From positions 1-64,000 of the forward strand of contig CANFCG010000012.1 in NCBI GenBank assembly GCA_947445115.1: DNA of 64,000 nt, given 5' to 3'. Made by a program: the position numbers and the translations under genes. Source of the stretch: Comamonadaceae bacterium. GTDB lineage: Bacteria; Pseudomonadota; Gammaproteobacteria; Burkholderiales; Burkholderiaceae_C. Below, piece after piece: positions 1 through 9,342 of the stretch. Position 1 is the first letter of the stretch. The number at the start of each line of letters is the position of its first letter. A model generated the notes under the pieces. The model worked only from the letters and a program-made list of their open reading frames with translations, was not told where the DNA came from and did no database searches.

Positions 1-1896
1 CCTGAGCAATTGCTGAGTGATGTTGCCGCGCTGCCCGCGCTGCCTGGTGTCTATCGCTACTTTGACGTGGCGGACGTTTTGCTCTATGTTGGCAAGGCAA
101 AAAATTTAAAGAAACGTGTCACCACATATTTCCAAAAAGATCACGGCGGCTCGCGCATTGGACATATGGTGGGCAAGATTGCTCGCATGCAAACAACGGT
201 GGTGCGCACCGAGGCGGAGGCGCTGCTGCTTGAAAACAATCTCATCAAAACGCTGCATCCGAAATACAACATCTTGTTCCGTGACGACAAGAGTTATCCG
301 TATTTAAAGATGACCGCGCATGAGTTTGGTCGTGTGGTGTATTACCGAGGCACGATTGACAAAAAGCATCAATACTTTGGTCCGTACCCCAACACATGGG
401 CGGTGCGTGAGACGATTACGCATTTGCAAAAAGTGTTCAAACTGCGTACCTGCGAAGACACCGTGTTTAAGAATCGCACACGCCCATGCTTGCTGCATCA
501 AATCAAGCGCTGCACCGCGCCGTGTGTGGGTTTGATATCTCCAGCGGACTATGCTAAAGACCTTGCGCAAGCGGCTGATTTTTTGAATGGCGATACCAAT
601 ACGCTGCTTGAAGGGCTGCAAAAAGAGATGCTGACGCATTCAGACAAGCTAGAGTTTGAAAAAGCTGCCGAAGCACGCAACAAGATTAGTGCATTGACGG
701 GCGTGCTTCAGTCGCAATCCGTGGAGGCCAATTCCAGCAACGGTGCGGCGGGCGAGGCGGAGCGGGACGTGGATGTAATTGCGGTGAAAGTTCATGGTGG
801 GCGGGCTTGCGTGAATCTGGCGATGGTGCGCGGAGGGAGGCATCTGGGCGACCGCGCGTACTTTCCTGCACATGTGAGTGAGGCTGCTGATTTTGCAAAC
901 GTGGAGGATGGCGAAGTGGATGCGGAATTGATTTCATCCGAAGCCTTGCTCGTACAAACTTTTATTGCGCAGCACTACGATGGACTTGCGATTCCGCAGG
1001 TCATCATCTGCGCAGAGCCAATTCCCATGGGGCTTCTAGAGGCATTGTCCTCGCAAGCAGGTACTAGAGTTCGCGCTGTTCAGTCACCGCGCGAGCACCG
1101 GCGCGTATGGCTGGAGATGGCGCAAAAGAATGCCGATATTGCCCTCGCACGCTTGTTGGCTGAAGAGGGGTCGCAGCAAGCCAGAACGCGTGCACTGGTC
1201 GATGTTTTGGATTTGAATTTGGAAGAGCAGGGGCGCGAGTTGTCGAGCTTGCGGATTGAATGTTTTGATGTTTCGCATATGTCGGGCGAGGCCACACAGG
1301 CGTCTTGCGTAGTGTTTGGTGATCACAAAATGCAAAGCAGCCAGTACCGCAGGTTCAAGATCAATGGCATCACGCCTGGCGATGATTTTGCAGCCATGCG
1401 ACAGGTGCTGGCACGCCGCTACGCAGCCAAAGAAGGTACTGCGCCGCAGTTGCCTGATGTGGTGTTGGTCGATGGCGGCAAAGGGCAGGTCGGTATGGCC
1501 AGCGAAGTATTTTTCGGGCTCGGCTTAGATCTATCGCGAATCGTGGGCGTCGAGAAAGGTGAGCGGCGCAAAGTGGGGCTAGAAGAGTTGGTTTTTGCGG
1601 ACGGGCGAGAGAAGATCACGCTGCCGCCAGATTCGGCGGCGCTGATGCTAGTGGCGCAGATTCGGGACGAGGCGCATCGCTTTGCGATTACAGGTATGCG
1701 TGCAGCTAGAGATAAAGTACGCGTATCTGGTGGTAAGCTCGAAGAGATCGCAGGAATTGGAGCAAAGCGCAGAGCTGCATTACTCTCTCACTTTGGTTCG
1801 GTGAAGGGGATTGCGTCTGCGTCCGTAGAGGACATCGCCAAAGTGAACGGTATTTCAAAATTATTAGCAGAGGAGATTTATCGTGCAGTTCGTTAA
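1..1896 (+). CDS. uvrC: UvrABC system protein C, 5'-truncated by window edge
   Basis: Excinuclease subunit that makes both incisions around a UvrB-bound DNA lesion in nucleotide excision repair. The frame is open from base 1 (P-E-Q before a TTG at 10), with no credible start or Shine-Dalgarno, so the true start probably lies just upstream. Visible parts: N-terminal GIY-YIG nuclease (LPGVYRYF, then [13 protein letters not shown]), a UVR UvrB-interaction motif near residue 205-240, the RNase H-like second nuclease ([11 protein letters not shown]) and a C-terminal pair of helix-hairpin-helix motifs ([16 protein letters not shown]). Length is near the family norm. The stop overlaps the next gene by 14 bp, so the two are probably cotranscribed. 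Confidence 0.96.
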   Translation, partial: PEQLLSDVAALPALPGVYRYFDVADVLLYVGKAKNLKKRVTTYFQKDHGGSRIGHMVGKIARMQTTVVRTEAEALLLENNLIKTLHPKYNILFRDDKSYPYLKMTAHEFGRVVYYRGTIDKKHQYFGPYPNTWAVRETITHLQKVFKLRTCEDTVFKNRTRPCLLHQIKRCTAPCVGLISPADYAKDLAQAADFLNGDTNTLLEGLQKEMLTHSDKLEFEKAAEARNKISALTGVLQSQSVEANSSNGAAGEAERDVDVIAVKVHGGRACVNLAMVRGGRHLGDRAYFPAHVSEAADFANVEDGEVDAELISSEALLVQTFIAQHYDGLAIPQVIICAEPIPMGLLEALSSQAGTRVRAVQSPREHRRVWLEMAQKNADIALARLLAEEGSQQARTRALVDVLDLNLEEQGRELSSLRIECFDVSHMSGEATQASCVVFGDHKMQSSQYRRFKINGITPGDDFAAMRQVLARRYAAKEGTAPQLPDVVLVDGGKGQVGMASEVFFGLGLDLSRIVGVEKGERRKVGLEELVFADGREKITLPPDSAALMLVAQIRDEAHRFAITGMRAARDKVRVSGGKLEEIAGIGAKRRAALLSHFGSVKGIASASVEDIAKVNGISKLLAEEIYRAVR

Positions 1897-2374
1897 ACGC
1901 ATCGTCGTCATTGCCGCGACCGTTGGGCTTGTTGCCTGCGGATCGATTGACTCATCGCAGTTGGGTACTTTATTCCCAACGCGAACCACTTACCCTACGC
2001 CAGCGGGCTATATGACGCTGCCGCCAGCGGCTAGCCCTAGTGCAAATGCTCCCGACATGCTGGCGTACCGTGTGCAAGTCGCTAAAAAAATCATGCAAGC
2101 CAATTCGGGTGCAACGTTCTCAGGCGCGTTGCCTGACCCGATGGCCTCAATTCCCATTATTGAAATCAGTTTGAATGCGGATGGCTCAATTCGCGGGCTG
2201 GATGTGACGCGGACCCCTCGCTTTCAGCCTCAAACCGTACAGTTAGCCATGACGGCAATTCGCCTTGCTTCTCCGTTTGGGTCTGTTGCTCATCTGCCTC
2301 AGCCGTGGGTCTTCAACGAAACATTTTTGTTTAATGACGATTTGCAGTTCCAATTGCATTCGCTTCAGCCTTAA
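1883..2374 (+). CDS. Lipoprotein with TonB C-terminal-like domain
   Basis: Small envelope lipoprotein of unknown function, 163 aa. It has a short signal peptide and a good lipobox L16-V-A-C19, so it should be lipidated at C19. The second half (about 85-160, [21 protein letters not shown] and then [10 protein letters not shown]) looks like a TonB/TolA C-terminal fold. It is probably not a functional TonB because it has no transmembrane anchor or proline-rich spacer. The GTG start is supported by AGAGGAG at 1869-1875, inside uvrC. It sits between uvrC and pgsA on the same strand. The domain call comes from sequence pattern only. Confidence 0.75.
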   Translation: MQFVKRIVVIAATVGLVACGSIDSSQLGTLFPTRTTYPTPAGYMTLPPAASPSANAPDMLAYRVQVAKKIMQANSGATFSGALPDPMASIPIIEISLNADGSIRGLDVTRTPRFQPQTVQLAMTAIRLASPFGSVAHLPQPWVFNETFLFNDDLQFQLHSLQP

Positions 2375-2404
2375 GCCCATAAACCACCAATTGAAATAGT
2401 CCAA

Positions 2405-2980
2405 ATGCGCTCTAAATTTTTTACCATTCCAACCTTGCTGACATGGGCGCGCATGGTGGCTATTCCGCTGATCATTGGCGTTTTTTATTTACCGCTGGAC
2501 GTTGAGCTTCAAAATTTGTTGGCAACGGTGATTTTTGTAGTCTCAGCCATCACGGATTGGTTTGATGGCTACCTGGCAAGGAAGCTCAATCAAACCTCGT
2601 CGTTCGGCGCTTTCCTTGATCCCGTGGCGGATAAATTATTAGTATGTGCCTCGTTGCTTGCGCTTTTGCACTTGAATCGCGTTGATATGTTTGTTGCGCT
2701 CATCATTGTGGGGCGTGAAATCGCGATTTCGGCACTGCGGGAATGGATGGCGCAAATCGGGGCCGGGAAAAGTGTGGCCGTTCATATGATTGGCAAGCTT
2801 AAAACAACGGCGCAAATGGTAGCGATTCCGTTTTTGTTACTTAATGGAACACTGTTTGGCCTCCTCGATACCCGCCCGGTCGGTCGTATTTTGATTGGCT
2901 TTGCCGCTATATTGACGGTGTGGTCGATGGTGTATTACATGAAAAAAGCATTGCCCGAAATTCGCGCCAAAGTGGACTAA
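2405..2980 (+). CDS. pgsA: CDP-diacylglycerol--glycerol-3-phosphate 3-phosphatidyltransferase
   Basis: Integral membrane enzyme making phosphatidylglycerol phosphate from CDP-diacylglycerol and glycerol-3-phosphate, the committed step to phosphatidylglycerol and cardiolipin. The full CDP-alcohol phosphotransferase signature DG-x2-AR-x8-G-x3-D-x3-D is present at residues 54-76 (D54, G55, A58, R59, G68, D72, D76). The length of 191 aa is normal, with several hydrophobic segments. It lies next to uvrC as in many proteobacteria. ATG start without a strong Shine-Dalgarno; translation may depend on upstream genes. Confidence 0.96.
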   Translation: MRSKFFTIPTLLTWARMVAIPLIIGVFYLPLDVELQNLLATVIFVVSAITDWFDGYLARKLNQTSSFGAFLDPVADKLLVCASLLALLHLNRVDMFVALIIVGREIAISALREWMAQIGAGKSVAVHMIGKLKTTAQMVAIPFLLLNGTLFGLLDTRPVGRILIGFAAILTVWSMVYYMKKALPEIRAKVD

Positions 2981-2984
2981 GCCA

Positions 2985-3908
2985 GTGGCAACCACGAGTA
3001 AATCTGCAGCATGGATTGCTGCCATGCCCGCCGTTTTTGTTTTCATTTGGAGTACGGGATTCATCTCGGCACGACTTGGTATGCCCTACGCACCAGCGAT
3101 GAGTTTTTTGGCGATCCGCTGTGCGCTTTCTGTACTTTGTTTTTTAATTTGGCTTGGGTTTAGCACCGGCTTAAAGAACATCACTTGGCCAAGTAGCCGC
3201 TTGCAGTGGATTCATTTGCTGGTGACTGGCGTGCTCGTACAGGCGGGCTATTTATCAGGCGTTTGGCTAGCTATTAAAGCGGGAATGGGCGCTGGACTCA
3301 CGGCATTGATCGTCGGCTTGCAGCCCATACTGACAGCGCTTTGGGTGGGCTTGATAAGTAAGCAAGAAAGAGTGAGTGGTTGGCAATGGGTGGGACTTGC
3401 GCTTGGATTTGCAGGGCTGGCATTAGTCGTTTCTGGCAAACTCTTAGTCGGCTTGGAGGTGACCGCATCCACACTTGGCTGGACAATCTTTTCACTGATC
3501 TCGATCACCGTGGGCACGCTCTATCAAAAGCGCTTTGTAGAGCCTGTGGATGTGCGTGTGGGTAATGGCATTGGGCTAGCAGGCGCAGCCGTCGTGTGTT
3601 TGCCGTTTGCGCTGCTGGACACCGCACCCATGGTTTGGCATCCGCAGCTCATGTTTGCTATGGGGTGGGCTGTGCTGGGTTTGTCGCTCGGCGGTAGTTC
3701 GCTTTTCTATTTGCTTGTGCAGCGAGGTGCAGCGACTAGCGTGACATCGCTTTTGTATTTGGTGCCACCCACAACGGCTTCGATTGCTTGGCTGCTGTTT
3801 GATGAACACATCAGCTTGGTGACGATCGCTGGGACGCTTTTGTGCGCGATGGGTGTTTGGTTTGTGGTACGGCCTGCTGGGCCTCTGCAAGCCAAGGCGC
3901 TTCGTTGA
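2985..3908 (+). CDS. DMT-superfamily (EamA) transporter
   Basis: Inner-membrane carrier of the drug/metabolite transporter superfamily, 307 aa, with about ten hydrophobic helices in two EamA repeats. The second repeat starts near residue 150 (TLGWTIFSLISITVGTLYQKRF). Substrate unknown; relatives export amino acids or metabolites. The GTG at 2985 lies 4 bp after the pgsA stop; an internal ATG at residue 14 is an alternative. The 3' end overlaps the convergent LysR gene by 98 bp, which is unusually long. Confidence 0.85.
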   Translation: MATTSKSAAWIAAMPAVFVFIWSTGFISARLGMPYAPAMSFLAIRCALSVLCFLIWLGFSTGLKNITWPSSRLQWIHLLVTGVLVQAGYLSGVWLAIKAGMGAGLTALIVGLQPILTALWVGLISKQERVSGWQWVGLALGFAGLALVVSGKLLVGLEVTASTLGWTIFSLISITVGTLYQKRFVEPVDVRVGNGIGLAGAAVVCLPFALLDTAPMVWHPQLMFAMGWAVLGLSLGGSSLFYLLVQRGAATSVTSLLYLVPPTTASIAWLLFDEHISLVTIAGTLLCAMGVWFVVRPAGPLQAKALR

Positions 3909-4806
3909 ATGCTTCAATCAGGTAGTCGCGTAGTAGGCTGAAGCGCAAGGGCGTATGCGACCTAAACGGTGCGAGCCATTGAATGTTGGCATCCTTCATG
4001 ACGTAGCTGGGTAATACTCTGACCAGCTTGCCTACGTTCAAAAGTTTGGCGACATCCCAAAGACTGCGCAGCATGATGCCTTTGCCTTGCACGCACCAGT
4101 CGCGTACCAACTCACCCGAGTTACTACTGAGAGCACCCTTAATTTTGATGCTGTGCACCACGTCTTTTTTGTTGCGATCCGTCAAAAGCCAGCTTGAGCC
4201 TCGATCATCGCTTTCGTGAACCGCAAGGCATTCGTGATCGGCGAGATCCTCAATAGAAGTGGGTGCGCCACGTGCCGCAATGTAGCTGGGCGATGCGACC
4301 AGGACGCGTTCATTTGGCGCTAGCAGTCGCGCTGACCATTTGGCGCTATTGGCGCGGCTAGGCGCCCACAGCCAAACGGCCGCGTCAAACCCGCCGGCAG
4401 CAAGGTCGGGGAGCGCTTCTGTGAGCCTGAGATCAACACGCACCTTGGGGTATTGTGTGGCCCACGCAGCAATGGCAGGCCCTAGCCATAGGCGACCGAA
4501 GCCGAAAGTTGAGACGATTTTGATGAGTCCTGAAGGCTCTAGCACCTGCTCGCGCAGTGCGTCTTCTAAGTGAAGGAAGTCATTGATAAGTGGTTTGGCA
4601 CGTTCGCAAAATAACTCGCCTTCGGCGGTGGGCGTGACTTTGCGAGTGGTACGGAAGAATAATTTCACGTCAAGCGTTCGCTCTAATGCTGCCAAACGCT
4701 TGGTCATCATAGGCGTGCTAAGTCCTAATTTTTCACTGGCTTTGATGAGGCTTCCGGCCTCTTGCACTGCGAGTACAAGCTCTAAATCGCTGCGGGTTGT
4801 GGTCAT
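3811..4806 (-). CDS. LysR-family transcriptional regulator
   Basis: DNA-binding regulator of 331 aa: N-terminal winged HTH at residues about 3-63 (AGSLIKASEKLGLSTPMMTK) followed by a LysR substrate-binding domain. It is divergent from the dehalogenase-like gene and tartrate dehydrogenase, a layout typical of a LysR protein controlling its neighbours. It resembles the DmlR/TtuA subgroup found next to D-malate/tartrate dehydrogenases, but that is inference. LysR proteins usually end near the YLIEAFNEA stretch. Here a further ~25-30 basic, low-complexity residues are read antisense to the DMT gene, as if an earlier stop had been lost. Confidence 0.9.
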   Translation of the reverse strand: MTTTRSDLELVLAVQEAGSLIKASEKLGLSTPMMTKRLAALERTLDVKLFFRTTRKVTPTAEGELFCERAKPLINDFLHLEDALREQVLEPSGLIKIVSTFGFGRLWLGPAIAAWATQYPKVRVDLRLTEALPDLAAGGFDAAVWLWAPSRANSAKWSARLLAPNERVLVASPSYIAARGAPTSIEDLADHECLAVHESDDRGSSWLLTDRNKKDVVHSIKIKGALSSNSGELVRDWCVQGKGIMLRSLWDVAKLLNVGKLVRVLPSYVMKDANIQWLAPFRSHTPLRFSLLRDYLIEAFNEAPWLAEAQQAVPQTKHPSRTKASQRSSPS

Positions 4807-4825
4807 GTTTATTATTTCTTTTTAG

Positions 4826-4850
4826 GCAACAATTGATTTCTTATTATTGC
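4826..4850. promoter_or_regulatory. Candidate LysR operator dyad
   Basis: The 79-bp gap between the divergent LysR and hydrolase genes holds an imperfect inverted repeat, GCAACAAT at 4826-4833 and ATTATTGC at 4843-4850 (7 of 8 positions match). LysR-type sites are usually T-N11-A dyads in such divergent gaps. The assignment rests on position and symmetry only. Confidence 0.35.
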
Positions 4851-4885
4851 TTGTCTTGCTGGTGTGATAAGGACACAATCAGCGT

Positions 4886-5770
4886 ATGTTTACAAACTTC
4901 TCAACTTTCGAAATCAACAACCAAGGCGTTCGCATCAGTGGGCGCATTGGCGGCAAGCTCGATGGCAAGCCACTTTTACTGATTCACGGTCATCCGCAAA
5001 GCCATACGATGTGGCATCTGACAGCGCCTGAGCTTGCCAAGCGATATCGCGTGGTGATGTTCGACTTGCGTGGCTATGGTGACTCAGATCGTCCTACAAC
5101 TGATGCTTTACATGCTCCGTATTCCAAACGTGCGATGGCAACGGACGCGATGGCCGTGATGGCGCATTTTGGCTATTTGCAATTTCAAGTGCTGGCACAT
5201 GACCGAGGCGCGCGTGTGGCGCATCGTTTGGCGGCTGATTTTCCTGCTGCGGTGGAGCGCATGATGCTGCTCGATATTGCACCTACGCTTGGCATGTACG
5301 AAAACACCACGCAGCTATTTGCCACACTTTATTGGCATTGGTTCTTTTTGATTCAACCCGCACCACTGCCCGAAGCTTTGATTGGCGATGATCCTGTTCG
5401 CTATTTGCATGGTGTGATGGGCGCACGTTATGGCGGTCTTGAGAAGTTTGCGCCTGCTGCGTTGCGCGAATACGAGCGCTGCGCACTCATTCCAAATTCT
5501 GCGATGGCGATGGCCGAGGACTACCGCGCCGCTGCAACAATTGACTTAGAACACGACCGCTTTGACGTGGCAGTGGGCAAAAAAATCGACACACCGACCC
5601 ATGTCCTGTGGGGTGCAAAGGGTGTAGTTCAGCAGTGTTTTGATGTGCTTGACCTTTGGCGTGATCGGGCAACCCATGTGACGGGCCTGCCTGTGGAGAG
5701 CGGGCATTACATTCCCGAAGAAAATCCAGCCGTTGTGCTGCAAGAAGCGTTCGCATTTTTTAAATCCTAA
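4886..5770 (+). CDS. Alpha/beta hydrolase, haloacetate/fluoroacetate dehalogenase-like
   Basis: Cytoplasmic alpha/beta-hydrolase, 294 aa, close to haloacetate dehalogenase H-1 and fluoroacetate dehalogenase, which hydrolyse haloacetates to glycolate. Visible: oxyanion region HGHPQS (34-39), nucleophile D106 in HDRGAR, acid D130 in LLDIAPT, base H274 in SGHYIPEE. The two arginines that bind the substrate carboxylate in that family (R107, R110), the halide-pocket pair H151-W152 in YWHWFF and a tyrosine in EDYRA (Y213) are all present, which favours dehalogenase over epoxide hydrolase. It is followed 27 bp later by tartrate dehydrogenase and divergent from a LysR gene. The physiological substrate is unproven. 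Confidence 0.85.
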   Translation: MFTNFSTFEINNQGVRISGRIGGKLDGKPLLLIHGHPQSHTMWHLTAPELAKRYRVVMFDLRGYGDSDRPTTDALHAPYSKRAMATDAMAVMAHFGYLQFQVLAHDRGARVAHRLAADFPAAVERMMLLDIAPTLGMYENTTQLFATLYWHWFFLIQPAPLPEALIGDDPVRYLHGVMGARYGGLEKFAPAALREYERCALIPNSAMAMAEDYRAAATIDLEHDRFDVAVGKKIDTPTHVLWGAKGVVQQCFDVLDLWRDRATHVTGLPVESGHYIPEENPAVVLQEAFAFFKS

Positions 5771-5797
5771 ACCCCTAACCTTAAAGAGAGTAGCAAC

Positions 5798-6883
5798 ATG
5801 AGTAAAAAAAGAATCGCCGTTATCGCTGGAGATGGTATTGGCAAAGAAACCATGCCTGAGGGCGTGCGCGTGATGGAAGCTGCTGCAACCAAGTTTGGTA
5901 TCGATTTGCAGTTTGACTATTTCGATTTTGCCAGTTGGGATTATTTTGAAAAGCACGGGAAAATGATGCCTGATAACTGGAAGGATCAAATCGGCGGGCA
6001 TGATGCGATTTATTTTGGTGCGGTTGGCTGGCCAGAAAAAATACCAGATCACATCTCACTATGGGGTTCGTTGATTTTGTTCCGCCGCGACTTCGATCAA
6101 TATGTGAATTTGCGCCCAGCACGTTTGATGCCTGGCATCATTGCCCCTGTGGTGCGTCGTGACGGTACGCCACGTCAGCCAGGCGAGATCGACATGTACA
6201 TCGTGCGTGAAAACACCGAAGGCGAATATTCTGCTGTTGGCGGGCGTATGTTCGAAGGTACACCTCGCGAGTTTGTGCAGCAGCAATCAGTGTTCACCCG
6301 CCATGGTACCGACCGTGTGCTCAAGTTTGCATACGACCTTGCGCAGTCACGTCCTAAAAAACATTTGACCAGTGCCACCAAATCGAATGGCATTGCCATC
6401 ACGATGCCGTATTGGGATGAGCGAGTGGCTGAAATGGCAAAACAATATCCCGACGTCAAAACAGACAAGTTCCACATCGACATCTTGACGGCACATTTTG
6501 TGCAGCGACCAGACTTTTTTGATGTGGTGGTTGCGAGCAATTTGTTTGGCGATATTTTGAGTGACCTAGGACCAGCATGCACAGGTACGATTGGTATTGC
6601 TCCTAGTGCGAACTTGAATCCGGATCGCTTATTTCCATCGCTGTTTGAACCCGTCCATGGGTCGGCGCCAGATATTGCTGGCAAAGGGATTGCCAACCCA
6701 ATTGGACAAATCTGGTGCGGGGCGATGATGCTTGGGCACCTTGGATACAAAGATGCGCATGACCACGTGCTGAAAACAATTGAAGCCGTACTCGATCCAA
6801 AATCAGGAGCTCCCAAAACTCCGGATATCGGCGGGAAAGCTACAACGTCTGACCTAGGGAAAGCGATAGCTCTAGCTTTGTAA
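5798..6883 (+). CDS. ttuC: Tartrate dehydrogenase / D-malate dehydrogenase (decarboxylating)
   Basis: NAD-dependent beta-decarboxylating dehydrogenase of the isocitrate/isopropylmalate family, 361 aa. Relatives (TtuC, E. coli DmlA) oxidise tartrate or decarboxylate D-malate to pyruvate. Visible: N-terminal IAVIAGDGIGKE, the substrate region VNLRPARLMPG, catalytic lysine in TSATKSNGI (K195), metal-binding NLFGDILSDLGP (D252, D256) and the NAD-binding EPVHGSAPDIAGKG (284-297). A GWPEKIPDHISLWG segment distinguishes it from LeuB. AAAGAGAG precedes the ATG. The position behind the LysR/hydrolase pair suggests hydroxy-acid catabolism under LysR control. Which diacid it uses cannot be read from sequence. 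Confidence 0.92.
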   Translation: MSKKRIAVIAGDGIGKETMPEGVRVMEAAATKFGIDLQFDYFDFASWDYFEKHGKMMPDNWKDQIGGHDAIYFGAVGWPEKIPDHISLWGSLILFRRDFDQYVNLRPARLMPGIIAPVVRRDGTPRQPGEIDMYIVRENTEGEYSAVGGRMFEGTPREFVQQQSVFTRHGTDRVLKFAYDLAQSRPKKHLTSATKSNGIAITMPYWDERVAEMAKQYPDVKTDKFHIDILTAHFVQRPDFFDVVVASNLFGDILSDLGPACTGTIGIAPSANLNPDRLFPSLFEPVHGSAPDIAGKGIANPIGQIWCGAMMLGHLGYKDAHDHVLKTIEAVLDPKSGAPKTPDIGGKATTSDLGKAIALAL

Positions 6884-6960
6884 AAAAAGAGATTAGAATT
6901 CAACGTCTAATTTCTTAAACCTGCTTTTAGCTAGCATTTTTTTATTCCAAGGAGTCATTA

Positions 6961-7236
6961 ATGAACAAGACCGAACTCGTAGAACACATGGCAAAACATG
7001 CTGAAATTTCTAAAGCTGCGGCGGGTCGCGCTCTAGAGTCTTTAATGGGTGCCGTTAAAACGACGCTTAAAAAGGGCGGCACAGTGGCGCTAGTGGGTTT
7101 TGGTACGTTTGCTGTTGGCAAGCGCGCCGCACGTGTTGGCCGCAATCCAAAAACTGGCGCTGCGCTTAAAATCAAGGCAGCAAAAGTGCCTAAGTTTCGT
7201 CCTGGTAAAGGTCTGAAAGAAGCACTGAATAAATAA
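6961..7236 (+). CDS. hupB: DNA-binding protein HU
   Basis: Histone-like nucleoid protein, 91 aa, which forms dimers that bend DNA. It begins [18 protein letters not shown] and carries the HU/IHF signature ([21 protein letters not shown], residues ~46-66), the DNA-gripping beta arm. AAGGAG stands 8 bp before the ATG. It is followed at once by tRNA-Val and then ppiD, a familiar betaproteobacterial order. Confidence 0.97.
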   Translation: MNKTELVEHMAKHAEISKAAAGRALESLMGAVKTTLKKGGTVALVGFGTFAVGKRAARVGRNPKTGAALKIKAAKVPKFRPGKGLKEALNK

Positions 7237-7245
7237 TTTTAGCGT

Positions 7246-7321
7246 GGGTGCTTAGCTCAGTTGGTAGAGCGGCGCCCTTACAAGGCGTAGGTCAGCGGTT
7301 CGACCCCGTTAGCACTCACCA
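7246..7321 (+). tRNA. tRNA-Val (anticodon TAC)
   Basis: 76-nt cloverleaf. The acceptor arm GGGTGCT pairs with AGCACTC (one G-T), with A then encoded CCA at the end. D loop CTCAGTTGGTAGAG, anticodon stem GCGCC/GGCGT around the loop CTTACAA (anticodon TAC, valine), and T arm GGTTCGACCCC. It lies 9 bp after hupB, so it may be cotranscribed and processed. Confidence 0.97.
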
Positions 7322-7342
7322 CGTTTTGATTGATATTTCACT

Positions 7343-7370
7343 AGGCGAACTGAGGTTCGCCTTTTTACTT
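7343..7370 (+). terminator. Intrinsic terminator after tRNA-Val
   Basis: Perfect 8-bp stem AGGCGAAC (7343-7350) / GTTCGCCT (7355-7362) with loop TGAG, followed by a T-rich tract to about 7373. It ends the hupB/tRNA-Val transcript and isolates ppiD, which starts at 7384. Confidence 0.85.
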
Positions 7371-7383
7371 TTTAAGCTCCACC

Positions 7384-9309
7384 ATGTTTGATTTCATTCG
7401 CACTCACAACAAAACGATTCAGTTACTGATGTTTGTTTTTATCTTGCCCGGTTTCTTCTTGTTTGGAATCGAAGGCTTTAATGCCATGAGCGAGAAAAGC
7501 GCGACTGTGGCGGTTGTCGATGGTCGAAAAATAGGGCAGCTTGATTGGGATGCGGCGGTCAAAGAAGATGTTGAGCGGATTCGCCAGAACGCACCGAGTA
7601 TGGATCCAAAAATCTTCGATTCCAGTGAGTTCAAATATTCGTCACTAGAGCGACTAGTGCAAAAACGTGTACTTGCCACTGCGGCGCAAAAACTGCATTT
7701 AGATGTTAGTGATCAGCGGCTCGCTGCCGAGCTGATGCAAAATCCAGCGCTTGCCGCGCTACGTCAGCCAGATGGAAAAATAGATGAGGCTCGGTATAAA
7801 GAGTTGTTAGCGCCGCAAGGACTGACGCCGCAAGCTTTTGAAGCGCGTGTACGATCAGACTTGTCCGTGCAACAGGTGCAGTCGAGCTTGGCAAAGAGCG
7901 GTATGGTCCCAGCGGCTCTGGCTGATGTGGCACTCAATGCGTATTTTGAAAAACGTGAAATTCAAATCCTCAAATTTTCCCCGGAAGATTTCGCTAAGCG
8001 TGTTACGCCATCGGCCACCGAAATTGAAGCCTTTTACAAAAGCAATGCGCCTTTGTTCCAAGCTGTTGAAAAAGCCTCGATTCAATACGTTGTGCTTGAT
8101 ATGAAGAGTATTCAGAAAGCACTGACGCCGAGCGAAGCGGATGTTAAAACTTACTACGATCAAAACGCTAATAAGCTGGGCGGTGCAGAAGAGCGCCGGG
8201 CCAGCCACATTTTGATTGCGGCACCTAAAACTGCATCGACTGCTGATCGCCAAAAGGCCAAAAAACAAGCGGAGGATATCTTGATGGTGGTAAAAAAATC
8301 GCCAGTAAACTTTGCGGAAGTTGCCAAGAAGAATTCTCAAGATACTGCGTCGGCCATAAATGGTGGTGACCTAGGGTTTTTCGCTCAAGGCACTATGACA
8401 AAGCCTTTCGAAGACGCTGTATTTGCCATGAATGCGAAGCAAATTAGCGACGTGGTGGAGTCTGATTTTGGCTATCACATCATTCAACTGACTGAAATTA
8501 AAATGCCAAAAATACGCAGCTTTGCTGAGATGCGTCCAGAAATTGAGCTTGAGATTCAAAAACAAATGGCGCAAAAAAAATACAGCGAAGCGGCTGATGT
8601 TTTCACCAATACTGTTTATGAACAATCCGATAGTTTGAAGCCGGCAGCTGATAAGTTAAAGCTTGAGATCCAAACGGCACAAAACGTGGTGCGTCAAGTC
8701 GCACCCAATCAACATGGGCCACTAGCAAATACCAAATTTTTGAGTGTTTTATTTGCCTCAGATTCGTTAGACAAAAAGCGCAATACCGAAGTAGTTGAGA
8801 TGGGAGGCAATCAATTAGTGGCAGGCCGAATCGTAAGCTATACGCCTGCGCAAACGTTGCCTCTTGAAGAAGTTAAAGATCGTGTACGGGCACTTTTGGT
8901 TGAGCGTATGAGTGCTGATTTCGCGCGAACTGAAGGCGTTGCAAAATTCACAGAATTAGCGACAGCGGGCGCTGCTCATGCGAGCTTGCCAGCACAGCTA
9001 GGTGGTGTGGTGAGCATTTCTCGTGATGCCATGCAACAGCAAAATCCTAAATTAGTTGATGCAGTTTTAAGAGCCAGCGTATCTAAACTGCCTGTTTGGC
9101 TAGGCGTTGATTTGCGCGCGGAAGGCTACCGCATTGTGTATTTAACCAAGGTGCTAGAGCCGACACAGGCGCTGGCAACTCAGAATAGGGATCAATATTT
9201 ACAGGTGTGGTCAAACGCTGAAAGTGCTAGTTACTATGAGTACCTTAAAGATAAATTCCAAGTTCAAATCAAAGTGCAAAAACCTGAACTTAAATCTAAA
9301 GCTTCCTAA
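7384..9309 (+). CDS. ppiD: Periplasmic peptidyl-prolyl isomerase / foldase PpiD
   Basis: Membrane-anchored periplasmic chaperone, 641 aa, working at the exit of the Sec translocon on outer-membrane and periplasmic proteins. One N-terminal transmembrane segment (residues ~12-30, LLMFVFILPGFFLFGI), then a SurA_N-like chaperone region (~35-200), one parvulin (PpiC) domain (~272-370, ASHILIA through GGDLGFFAQGTMTKPFEDAVF) and a second, degenerate C-terminal domain. The size is normal for the family. It sits between two tRNA genes. Confidence 0.94.
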   Translation: MFDFIRTHNKTIQLLMFVFILPGFFLFGIEGFNAMSEKSATVAVVDGRKIGQLDWDAAVKEDVERIRQNAPSMDPKIFDSSEFKYSSLERLVQKRVLATAAQKLHLDVSDQRLAAELMQNPALAALRQPDGKIDEARYKELLAPQGLTPQAFEARVRSDLSVQQVQSSLAKSGMVPAALADVALNAYFEKREIQILKFSPEDFAKRVTPSATEIEAFYKSNAPLFQAVEKASIQYVVLDMKSIQKALTPSEADVKTYYDQNANKLGGAEERRASHILIAAPKTASTADRQKAKKQAEDILMVVKKSPVNFAEVAKKNSQDTASAINGGDLGFFAQGTMTKPFEDAVFAMNAKQISDVVESDFGYHIIQLTEIKMPKIRSFAEMRPEIELEIQKQMAQKKYSEAADVFTNTVYEQSDSLKPAADKLKLEIQTAQNVVRQVAPNQHGPLANTKFLSVLFASDSLDKKRNTEVVEMGGNQLVAGRIVSYTPAQTLPLEEVKDRVRALLVERMSADFARTEGVAKFTELATAGAAHASLPAQLGGVVSISRDAMQQQNPKLVDAVLRASVSKLPVWLGVDLRAEGYRIVYLTKVLEPTQALATQNRDQYLQVWSNAESASYYEYLKDKFQVQIKVQKPELKSKAS

Positions 9310-9342
9310 GAGGTCAGATTCGTTTTATAATTGAGTCTCTGC

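Noticed and set aside
6175-6903. 242-codon open frame antisense to tartrate dehydrogenase
   Set aside because: Lies wholly opposite a clear gene, no recognisable domain, no ribosome-binding site; a by-product of codon bias.
6887-6916. Hairpin after tartrate dehydrogenase as terminator
   Set aside because: An 11-bp stem is possible but it is AT-rich and no T tract follows directly; termination there is not supported.
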